Assembly: GCF_004322855.1 (NCBI RefSeq)
Contig: NZ_CP036402.1
Coordinates: 1,550,001-1,614,000 of the forward strand
Origin: Egibacter rhizosphaerae
Lineage (GTDB): Bacteria > Actinomycetota > Nitriliruptoria > Euzebyales > Egibacteraceae
Reading direction: 5' to 3'
DNA length: 64,000 nt
Below the pieces are notes generated by a model. That model made no database searches. It was not told where the DNA came from and saw only the letters and a program-made list of their open reading frames with translations. Positions 56,783 to 64,000 of this stretch are shown here, piece after piece; position 1 is the stretch's first letter, and the number at the start of each line of letters is the position of its first letter. Position numbers and translations under genes: made by a program.

Positions 56783-58123
56783 TCAGTCCGGCGTGAGCGC
56801 CTCCTCGAGCTCGAGGCGGCCACCGGCCTCCTCGAACTCCTTCCAGAACGCCTCGCGGAGCCGCGGGTCGCCGAGCACGTCAGCCGCGGTCGCCGCGAGG
56901 CCGATCGCGCCGTCGATCACACCCGCGTCGGCACGCTCCGACGCGGCCCACCGCTGGAAGGCCGGCGTGTGGATCGTCACGTCGGGCGGGGCGATCGCGA
57001 GCGTCGGATGGATGGCGGGCACGCGCACCGACACGTTGCCGAGGTCGGTCGAGCCGGTCATCTCCGCGGGGACGACGCCGTGGGGCAGCACCCGGCGGTC
57101 GCGACCCCCGACGTTGACCGCGTAGCGTTCCGCGAGCGTCCGGTTGTGCCGCACCGGAAGGTAGACGGGGCACGGGTCCCAATCGAGCTCGAGCTGGGTC
57201 CCCGTGGCCAGCGCCGCGGCCTCGAAGATCTCGCGCGAGCGGCCGGCGAGCTCCGCGAGCGTCCGCACCTCCCTCGACCGCAGGTAGAACGTCGCGGCGG
57301 TCCGGTCGGGCACGATGTTCGCACGTTGGCCGCCCTCGGTGATGATCCCGTGCACCCGGTCGGTGGGCAGCAGGTGCTGGCGCAGCTGCGCGATCCCCTG
57401 GTAGGCCTGCACGACCGCGTCGAGGGCGTTGCGGCCGAGCCACGGCATCGCGGACGCGTGCGCGGGCAGGCCGTGGTACGTGACGCCGACCTGCCGTACG
57501 CCGATCCAGGGGTGCTCGGCGAGATCGACGCCCATGGGGTGCAGCATGATCGCGCAGTCGAGGTCGTCGAAGCCACCCGCGCGGGCGATGTACTCCTTGC
57601 CGCCGCCACCCTCCTCGGCGGGGCAGCCGATGAGGTCCACGGAGCCGCCCAACTCGTCCACGAACTCGGCCGCGGCGAGGAAGGCGCCGACCGCGGTCGC
57701 ACAGATCACGTTGTGGCCACAGGCGTGGCCGATGCCCGGCAGCGCGTCGTACTCGGCCAGGATGGCGACCCGCGGGCGGCCGGTCCCGGCACGAGCGTGC
57801 ACGGCGGTCTCCAGCCCGAAGGCGCCCACCTCGACGTCGTGACCCTCCGCGGCGAGGCACCGTGCGACCGAGCGGCTCGCCGCGTGCTCCTCGAAGGCGA
57901 GCTCGGGTTGAGCATGGATCGCGTGGGACAGCTCGACGAGGCTCGCGGTGCGTTCCCGGACCGCCTGGGCGATCCGGTCGTACCGTGCACCGCCGATCCC
58001 GTCATGCGGGGAGCGGACCGGCTGCGCCTGCCCCATCTGGCGCTCGATCGCGGCGAACCGCTCCTCGAGCAGTCCCTGGTAGGGCTGGGCCGGGGAGTCG
58101 TAGGGGCTGCGGCTGTGCTCCAT
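56783..58123 (-). CDS. M20-family metal-dependent amidohydrolase (446 aa)
   Basis: M20D signature: HAIHAQPELAFEEHAA, VAILAEYDALPGIGHACGHN (metal-binding His/Asp), GCPAEEGGGGKEYIARAG (catalytic Glu pair), and the dimerisation domain with GVTYHGLPAHASAMPWLGRN. A late His in NVSVRVPAIHPTLAI completes the metal site. Such enzymes hydrolyse N-acyl amino acids or p-aminobenzoyl-glutamate-like compounds. A 60-residue N-terminal extension precedes the catalytic domain. Confidence 0.88.
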   Translation of the reverse strand: MEHSRSPYDSPAQPYQGLLEERFAAIERQMGQAQPVRSPHDGIGGARYDRIAQAVRERTASLVELSHAIHAQPELAFEEHAASRSVARCLAAEGHDVEVGAFGLETAVHARAGTGRPRVAILAEYDALPGIGHACGHNVICATAVGAFLAAAEFVDELGGSVDLIGCPAEEGGGGKEYIARAGGFDDLDCAIMLHPMGVDLAEHPWIGVRQVGVTYHGLPAHASAMPWLGRNALDAVVQAYQGIAQLRQHLLPTDRVHGIITEGGQRANIVPDRTAATFYLRSREVRTLAELAGRSREIFEAAALATGTQLELDWDPCPVYLPVRHNRTLAERYAVNVGGRDRRVLPHGVVPAEMTGSTDLGNVSVRVPAIHPTLAIAPPDVTIHTPAFQRWAASERADAGVIDGAIGLAATAADVLGDPRLREAFWKEFEEAGGRLELEEALTPD

Positions 58124-58268
58124 GGCGCAAACCCTACCCGCCGGCGGCATCGTGACGGTGGGGCGTCAGGCCGAGGGTCGCTCCGCGCTGACGAGAGGCG
58201 GCCCCGCGGTGCGCCACCGGGTCGCCCCCGATCGGGCGAGCCCGGCTCCCCTCCGGTGGCAGTGAGGG

Positions 58269-58883
58269 TCAGCCGTGGCGTCGTACCCACTCGTACATCG
58301 CCACGGCGCTGGCGGCTCCCGCGTTGATCGACCGAGTGGAGCCCGCCTGGGGGATCGCGACCAGACCCTCGCAGGCGGCCACGGCTTCCCCGGACAGGCC
58401 CGGGCCCTCCTGGCCGAACAGCAGAACGCTCTCACGCGGCAGCTCGGCCGCGCGCAGATCGACCGCGCCGATCACGTTGTCCACTCCCACGACCGCGAGG
58501 CCGGCGGCAGCACTCCACTCCGCGAGCGCGCCCACGTCGGGATGGTGACGCACCTCCAGGTAGGCCTCGGTCTTCATCGCGCCCCGGCGGTTCCAGCGGC
58601 GTCGTCCCACGACGTGCACCGCACGCGCCGCGAAGGCGTTGGCGTTGCGCACGACCGCGCCGATGTTGAAGTCGTGCTGCCAGTTCTCGATCGCGACGTG
58701 GAACGGATGGGCCCGCGACGCGAGGTCGGCGCGGATCGCCTCGACGGTCCAGTAGCGGTAGCGGTCGGCCACGTTGCGGCGGTCGCCGTGCGCCAGCAGC
58801 TCCGGGTCGAGCCGCGGATCGTCCGGCCACGGCCCCGGATGTGGACCGACGCCGACCTCCCGCTGGGGTCCGAGCTCGGTCAC
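58269..58883 (-). CDS. TrmH/SpoU-family RNA methyltransferase (204 aa)
   Basis: SPOUT-fold motifs: IENWQHDFNIGAVVRNANAF (motif 1), VLLFGQEGPGLSGEAVAACE (motif 2) and IPQAGSTRSINAGAASAVAM (motif 3, the knotted SAM site). It 2'-O-methylates a tRNA or rRNA ribose. Start GTG 58883 lies just beyond the stop of the preceding hydrolase gene. Target RNA not predictable. Confidence 0.88.
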   Translation of the reverse strand: MTELGPQREVGVGPHPGPWPDDPRLDPELLAHGDRRNVADRYRYWTVEAIRADLASRAHPFHVAIENWQHDFNIGAVVRNANAFAARAVHVVGRRRWNRRGAMKTEAYLEVRHHPDVGALAEWSAAAGLAVVGVDNVIGAVDLRAAELPRESVLLFGQEGPGLSGEAVAACEGLVAIPQAGSTRSINAGAASAVAMYEWVRRHG

Positions 58884-58887
58884 CGAC

Positions 58888-59655
58888 TCACAGTGTGCGC
58901 TCGAACCAGGCACGTACGCTGTCGAGGGCCTGCTCGGCGGAAGCGTGGCTCGACAGCAGGTGATCGGTCTCGAGCAGCGGCACGAACGACTTCGGCTGGC
59001 GAGCCGCCGCGAAGTTCGCCTCGCCCTCGTCGACGCCGACCACCTCGTCGTCGACCGCGTGCAGCACGAGCAACGGCCGCCCGAGGTGGCGGACGTGATC
59101 GCGCTGTCGATGCGCCTCGAGGTCGTCGAGGAACTCCTCGGCGATCGGGAACGGCCGGCCGGCGATCTCGACGACGGCCTCGCCCTTCCGGCGGATCGCG
59201 TCCTCGCGGTCGCTGAGCAGGTGCCGAACGTGCTCGGGGGTGCTGGGGGCACCGATCACGGCGACGGAGCGCACGGTCTTGAGCCGCTCGGAGGCCAGCA
59301 GGGCCGCGGCACCCCCCAGGCTGTGCCCGACGAGCCCGCACGGCCCGTATCCCCGTTCCAGCAGCGCCGCCGCGGCCCGAACGAGGTCGCCCACGTTGGT
59401 CGAGACCGTGGTCTCGCCGAACTCGCCCTCCGACTCCCCGAGGCCCGTGAAGTCGAACCGGAGCACCGCGTACCCCGCTTCCGCCAAGCCACGCGCCAGG
59501 CGGGTCATGGTGTGCAAGTCCTTCGAACAGGTGAAGCAGTGCGCGAGCACGATGCTGCCGCGGGGCGGCCCCTCGACCGCGTCCTCGGGGACGTGCAGCA
59601 CGCCGGCCAGGCGATCCCCGGCCGAGCCGACGAACTCGAGTTCCTCGGTGCGCAT
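58888..59655 (-). CDS. Alpha/beta hydrolase (255 aa)
   Basis: Nucleophile elbow GHSLGG in GPCGLVGHSLGGAAALLA, oxyanion region LAHCFTCSKDLHTMTRLARG, the Asp in LVLHAVDDEVVGVDEGEANF, and the final His in ETDHLLSS. A soluble hydrolase of the dienelactone/YqiA-like group; substrate unknown. ATG 59655 chosen over an upstream in-frame start. It is divergent from kgd. Confidence 0.83.
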   Translation of the reverse strand: MRTEELEFVGSAGDRLAGVLHVPEDAVEGPPRGSIVLAHCFTCSKDLHTMTRLARGLAEAGYAVLRFDFTGLGESEGEFGETTVSTNVGDLVRAAAALLERGYGPCGLVGHSLGGAAALLASERLKTVRSVAVIGAPSTPEHVRHLLSDREDAIRRKGEAVVEIAGRPFPIAEEFLDDLEAHRQRDHVRHLGRPLLVLHAVDDEVVGVDEGEANFAAARQPKSFVPLLETDHLLSSHASAEQALDSVRAWFERTL

Positions 59656-59887
59656 CCGCAGTCCCTTCCCTGTCCGCACCCACGCTTCACGTCAACGACG
59701 ATTCCGTCGGTGACGCGAAGCCCTAGTGTGCCCGCGACGGCCGCCGACGGGCGCACGCGCCTCGAGCTCCGCCCGAACCGGCAAAGCTGGAAGTTCGGGG
59801 AGGCTCCGAAGCCGGAGTCCCGATAGCATCGCAGGCGCGCGGCGACAACGCCGGGACAGAACGACGCAAGGTGCGGTGAACCACCCA

Positions 59888-62800
59888 ATGACTGACCAGC
59901 GACAGTTCGGTACGAACTCCTGGATCGTCGACGAGCTCTACCGTGAGTACCTCGCCGATCCCGACGCCGTCGGAGAGTCGTGGAAGGAGTTCTTCGCCGA
60001 CTACACGCCGGGGTGGGACCGCGACGCCGAGCGGGACGGCGCCCGCAACGGGCGGAACACGGCCGACGCTCCGGCCATCCGGGAGGAGCCCGCCCGCACC
60101 GCAGGCGACGAGGGCCCCGCCCCGTCTGCGGAGCAGCCGGGCGGACGCACCGGACCGGTGGGTACCGCGCCGAGCCCACCGGAGGACGCCCAACCCTTGC
60201 GCGGCGTGTCGGCCACCATCGCCGACAACATGCGGGAGAGCCTCGGGGTGCCGACCGCGACGTCGATCCGTGAGATCCCGGCGAAGCTGCTCGAGGTCAA
60301 CCGGCGGATCCTCAACAACCAGATGCGCCGCACCCGCGGTGGCAAGGTGAGCTTCACGCACCTCATCGGCTGGGCGGTCGTCAAGGCGATGACCGAGGTC
60401 CCCGCGATGACGACGATCTACTACGAGGACGAGCACGGCAAGGCCCACTCCCGCCGACCGGATCGGCTCAACCTCGGCCTCGCGATGGACGTCGAGCGAC
60501 GGGACGGCAGCCGCACCCTGCTCGTGCCCAACGTGAAGGACGCGGCGACACTCGACTTCGCCGGCTTCTATCACGCCTACGAGGAGGTCGTGCGGAAGGT
60601 CCGCACCAACGACCTCTCGCCGGAGTTGTTCGAGGGGACGACCGCGACGCTCACGAACCCGGGCACCGTCGGCACCGTCGGCAGCGTGCCGCGCCTCATG
60701 ACCGGTCAGAGCGCCATCATCGGCGTCGGCGCCATCGACTACCCCGCGGAGTACCAGGGCGCCGACGAGCGCACGCTCGCCGAGGTCGGGGTCGGCAAGG
60801 TCATCACCCTCACCTCGACCTACGACCACCGCGTCGTGCAGGGCGCCGAGTCCGGACTCTTCCTGAAAGCGGTCCACGAGCTCCTGCTCGGCGAGCGGGA
60901 CTTCTACGACGAGGTCTTCGAGAGCCTGCGCATCCCGTACGAGCCGGTGCGCTGGCGCACCGACGAGAACCCGCGCCTGCTCGACAGCTCGGGGGACACG
61001 CAGGCCGCCAAGCAGATCGCGGTGGGCCGCCTGATCAACATGTACCGGGTGCGGGGCCACCTCATCGCGAACCTCAACCCGCTGTACGACTCGTTCACCG
61101 AGGTCCACCCCGAGCTCGACCCGGTGACCTACGGCCTCACCATCTGGGACCTCGACCGCGAGTTCCTGACCGGCGGGCTCGGCGGCGGCCCGGAGACCGG
61201 TCGGCCGCGCAAGCTCTCCGACATCCTCGGGATCCTCCGCGACGCGTACTGCCGCACCATCGGTGTGGAGTACATGCACATCCAGGAGCCCTCGCAGAAG
61301 GCGTGGATCCAACAGCACGTCGAGGGCGCACGGATCGACCTCGACCACGACGAGCAGGTGCACATCCTCGAGCGCCTCAACGACGCGGAGGCCTTCGAGA
61401 AGTTCCTGCACACGAAGTACATCGGGCACAAGCGTTTCGGCCTCGAGGGAGCCGAGTCGGCGATCCCGATGCTCGACGTGCTCCTGTCCCAAGCCGCTGA
61501 CGAGGGGATCGACGAGGCCGTGATGGGGATGGCCCACCGCGGGCGCCTCAACGTCCTCACCAACATCCTCGGCAAGGACTACAACAAGATCTTCCGCCAG
61601 TTCGAGGGCGACATCGATCCCGACAGCGTGCAGGGGTCCGGCGACGTCAAGTACCACGTCGGCACCCGCGGGCGGCACACCTCCCCCGAGGGGCACGTGA
61701 TCGACGTCGCGTTGTCCTCCAACCCGAGCCATCTCGAAGCGGTCGACCCGGTCGTGACCGGGATGGCCCGGGCGCTGCTCGAACGCAAGGAGGCCACCGG
61801 CCTGCAGGGCGAGGGCGACGCCGCCGACCATCTGGGTGGCGTGCGGGTGCACCACGGCCAGGACCCCGACGACGGCACGTTCCCCGTGCTGCCGATCCTC
61901 CTCCACGGCGATGCCGCGTTCGCCGGCCAGGGCGTGGTCGCCGAGACGTTCGCGCTCAGCCAGCTCGACGGGTACGCGACCGGCGGCACGGTGCATCTCG
62001 TCATCAACAACCAGCTCGGCTTCACGACCGCGCCGCACCAGGGCCGCTCCAGCGAGTACGCGACCGATGTCGCGAAGATGGTCCAGGCGCCGATCTTCCA
62101 CGTGAACGGAGACGACCCGGAGGCGTGCGTGCGGGTCATGAAGCTCGCCTTCGCGTTCCGGCAGGCGTTCGCGAAGGACGTCGTCGTCGACATGGTCTGC
62201 TACCGCCGCCACGGCCACAACGAGAGCGACGACCCCTCGTACACGCAGCCGATCATGTACGAGGCGATCGAGCAGCGCCGCAGCGTGCGCAAGATCTACA
62301 CCGAGGAACTCGTCAACCGCGGCGACATCACCGCCGAGGAGGCCGAGGCGTCGATGGACGCCTTCCGCCAGCAGCTCGAGAGCGCCCTCAAGGAGACCCG
62401 TGCGTCCACGAGCGGCGCGCTCGAGGAGGCGGACGTCCCACCACCCGAGAGCCACGGGGTGTTGCCCTCGATCGAGACCGGTGTCAGCCGGGAGCAACTC
62501 GACCGGATCGTGCACGCGGTGACCTCGTGGCCGGACGGCTTCACCGTGCATCCCAAGCTCGGCCGCCAGCTCAAGAAGCGCCGCGACCTCCTCGAGAAGG
62601 ACGCCATCGACTGGGCCATGGGGGAAGCCCTCGCGTTCGGCTCGCTGTGCCTGCAGCAGGTGCCGGTGCGCCTGGCCGGGCAGGACTCGGCACGCGGCAC
62701 GTTCAGCCAGCGCCACGCGGTACTCGTCGACTACGAGGGCGGACCCGAACACATGCCGCTCGCGCGGCTCGATCCCGAACAGGCGCCGTTCGCCGTCTAC

Positions 62801-63628
62801 GACTCGCCGCTATCGGAGTTCGCGGCGATGGGCTTCGAGTACGGCTACTCGGTCGTCCGCAAGGACGCCCTGGTGATGTGGGAGGCCCAGTTCGGTGACT
62901 TCATGAACGGCGGCCAGGTCATCATCGACCAGTTCATGGTGGCCGCGGAGGCCAAGTGGAATCAGACCTCCGGACTCGTGCTGCTCCTGCCGCACGGCTA
63001 CGAGGGGCAGGGGCCCGAGCATTCCTCGGCCCGCATCGAGCGCTTCCTCACGCTCGCGGCGCACGACAACATCCAGGCGGCGCAGCCGACCACCGCCGCC
63101 CAATACTTCCACCTGCTGCGTCGCCAGGTCCTGCGCGAGATCCGCAAGCCGCTGATCGTCTTCACCCCGAAGGGGATGCTGCGGGCCAAGGACGCCCAGA
63201 GCCCGGCCGCCGCGTTCGAGCAAGGACACTTCCGCGAGGTCCTGCCCGACCGCGCCCCGCCGGAGCACGTGCGGCGGGTGCTGCTCTGCTCGGGCAAGCT
63301 CGCTCACCAGCTGATGAACGAGCGGGACGAACGGGAGGCTGCTGCGGCCGTCGTGCGCATCGAACAGCTCTACCCCTGGCCCGAGGACCAGATCCTCGAG
63401 GCCATCGAGGCCTTCCCGGACGCGAACGAGGTGTTTTTCGTTCAGGACGAGCCAGAGAACATGGGGCCTTGGCCATTCGCCCACCAGCGACTGCACAGGA
63501 TCCTCCGTGACCGGTGGACGCTCAAGCACATCTCACGCCCCGAGAGCGCGAGCCCCGCGACGGGCAGTCCCGCGATCCACCAGATCGAGGAGCAGGAGCT
63601 GTTCGACGCGACGTTCGACGGGCTGTGA
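59888..63628 (+). CDS. kgd: Multifunctional 2-oxoglutarate decarboxylase/dehydrogenase Kgd (1,246 aa)
   Basis: Actinobacterial fusion of E2-type succinyltransferase and E1 domains. N-terminal MTDQRQFGTNSWIVDELYRE is the E1 leader, followed by an Ala/Pro-rich linker. The E2 catalytic core (about 115-340) includes TYDHRVVQGAES (catalytic His). The ThDP-dependent E1 has MGMAHRGRLNVLTNILGKDY, GDAAFAGQGVVAETFALSQL, and CYRRHGHNESDDPSYTQP. It has no lipoyl domain, as in mycobacterial KGD. It channels 2-oxoglutarate to succinyl-CoA or succinic semialdehyde. Length matches the family (about 1,230). Confidence 0.95.
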   Translation: MTDQRQFGTNSWIVDELYREYLADPDAVGESWKEFFADYTPGWDRDAERDGARNGRNTADAPAIREEPARTAGDEGPAPSAEQPGGRTGPVGTAPSPPEDAQPLRGVSATIADNMRESLGVPTATSIREIPAKLLEVNRRILNNQMRRTRGGKVSFTHLIGWAVVKAMTEVPAMTTIYYEDEHGKAHSRRPDRLNLGLAMDVERRDGSRTLLVPNVKDAATLDFAGFYHAYEEVVRKVRTNDLSPELFEGTTATLTNPGTVGTVGSVPRLMTGQSAIIGVGAIDYPAEYQGADERTLAEVGVGKVITLTSTYDHRVVQGAESGLFLKAVHELLLGERDFYDEVFESLRIPYEPVRWRTDENPRLLDSSGDTQAAKQIAVGRLINMYRVRGHLIANLNPLYDSFTEVHPELDPVTYGLTIWDLDREFLTGGLGGGPETGRPRKLSDILGILRDAYCRTIGVEYMHIQEPSQKAWIQQHVEGARIDLDHDEQVHILERLNDAEAFEKFLHTKYIGHKRFGLEGAESAIPMLDVLLSQAADEGIDEAVMGMAHRGRLNVLTNILGKDYNKIFRQFEGDIDPDSVQGSGDVKYHVGTRGRHTSPEGHVIDVALSSNPSHLEAVDPVVTGMARALLERKEATGLQGEGDAADHLGGVRVHHGQDPDDGTFPVLPILLHGDAAFAGQGVVAETFALSQLDGYATGGTVHLVINNQLGFTTAPHQGRSSEYATDVAKMVQAPIFHVNGDDPEACVRVMKLAFAFRQAFAKDVVVDMVCYRRHGHNESDDPSYTQPIMYEAIEQRRSVRKIYTEELVNRGDITAEEAEASMDAFRQQLESALKETRASTSGALEEADVPPPESHGVLPSIETGVSREQLDRIVHAVTSWPDGFTVHPKLGRQLKKRRDLLEKDAIDWAMGEALAFGSLCLQQVPVRLAGQDSARGTFSQRHAVLVDYEGGPEHMPLARLDPEQAPFAVYDSPLSEFAAMGFEYGYSVVRKDALVMWEAQFGDFMNGGQVIIDQFMVAAEAKWNQTSGLVLLLPHGYEGQGPEHSSARIERFLTLAAHDNIQAAQPTTAAQYFHLLRRQVLREIRKPLIVFTPKGMLRAKDAQSPAAAFEQGHFREVLPDRAPPEHVRRVLLCSGKLAHQLMNERDEREAAAAVVRIEQLYPWPEDQILEAIEAFPDANEVFFVQDEPENMGPWPFAHQRLHRILRDRWTLKHISRPESASPATGSPAIHQIEEQELFDATFDGL

Positions 63629-63688
63629 ACCGATAGGGTGCGCGGTTAGCCCTGCCCCGGCAGGTCATCCGGATCGGGAGGAAGCGAC

Positions 63689-64000
63689 GTGAGCATCGTG
63701 CTCGGATACGCCGAGTCCCCTCAAGGGCTGGCCGCTCTCGACGAGGCGGCCGCCGAGGCGCAGCTCCGGGACGCACGGCTGCACATCGTGCGCTACGTGG
63801 GCCACGACAGCGGGGACAGCCCCACGCGCCTGCGCGAGGAGCACGCGGAGGCCGAGGAGATCGAGAAGCGCCTCGAGGCTCTACGGGAACAGCTCGTCGA
63901 ACGATCCGTGGAGGTTTCGGTAGAGGTGCGCCACGGACTGCGGCAGGGCGTCTCCGAGGCCCTGCTCGACACGGCCGACCGCGAAGGCGCGAAACTCGTC
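63689..64000 (+). CDS. Universal stress protein, N-terminal part (3' end outside window)
   Basis: GTG 63689 has GGGAGGAAG upstream. The opening VSIVLGYAESPQGLAALDEA and helical middle (EEIEKRLEALREQLVERS), followed by VSVEVRHGLRQGVSEALLDT and AKLV, fit the UspA fold just before its ATP-binding loop. 104 codons are visible. Separate from kgd by 60 bases. Confidence 0.8.
   Translation, partial: MSIVLGYAESPQGLAALDEAAAEAQLRDARLHIVRYVGHDSGDSPTRLREEHAEAEEIEKRLEALREQLVERSVEVSVEVRHGLRQGVSEALLDTADREGAKLV

Noticed and set aside
59723-62752. 1,009-codon open frame on the minus strand opposite kgd
   Set aside because: Kgd is intact with all its motifs on the + strand; the antisense frame has no motif or ribosome site.

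Overview
The window is high-GC DNA from an actinobacterium. Supporting signs on the host side are a bacterial proteasome activator (Bpa) ending in GQYL, a fused 2-oxoglutarate decarboxylase/dehydrogenase (Kgd), and a Tad-pilus locus laid out as in actinobacteria (TadZ/Ssd-like, TadA, TadB/TadC, Flp pilin, with a divergent SerB-like HAD gene). Very acidic protein segments, for example in the TRAP binding protein, would suit a salt-tolerant organism. I cannot name the genus.

Bases 1 to about 37,440 are the right-hand part of a prophage; its left end (terminase, portal, attL) lies outside the window. From 2 to 23,170 the late genes run rightward: a giant 1,691-residue putative ejection protein, virion peptidoglycan hydrolases, a tailspike, a TupA-like ATP-grasp enzyme, a scaffold candidate, a DUF5309/SU10-type major capsid protein, connector and tail proteins, an S74-type tail fibre, a holin candidate and an amidase endolysin. 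From 33,432 down to 23,167 the early genes run leftward: a Cro-like regulator, an excisionase-like protein, many small zinc-ribbon proteins, a RuvC-like resolvase, a putative SSB or annealing protein, a Cas4-like nuclease and others. The switch at 33.4-33.6 kb separates the Cro-like gene from a divergent XRE repressor, which is followed by a tyrosine integrase. A further leftward block (35.6-37.3 kb) reaches the phage/host junction.

The phage is regulated by a recognisable operator, ACAGGG-N3-CCCTGT. It overlaps two nearly identical promoters (TTGACA-N17-TACGGT) at 33.48 and 28.0 kb, and related sites lie at 33.59, 30.37 and 10.48 kb. The junction falls inside a Flp pilin gene just after the prepilin motif G/AQAAEY, so lysogeny appears to break the Tad pilus. 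A roughly 0.4-kb array of GCCNN pentamers separates two early genes (25.0-25.4 kb), and a hairpin-rich non-coding stretch lies upstream of the capsid genes (14.7-15.1 kb).

From 37.7 kb onward the DNA is host chromosome: tad genes (37.7-41.1 kb), HAD phosphatase, Bpa, a thioredoxin-TPR chaperone, then a carboxylate import and CoA-catabolism cluster (43.8-52.7 kb: thioesterase, PaaX-type regulator, SDR dehydrogenase, DctPQM TRAP transporter, MaoC hydratase, amidohydrolase, acyl-CoA ligase). After that come a lipoprotein, a PAC2 protein, a selenocysteine tRNA gene, membrane proteins, an M20 amidohydrolase, a TrmH/SpoU methyltransferase, an alpha/beta hydrolase, kgd, and the start of a universal stress protein.
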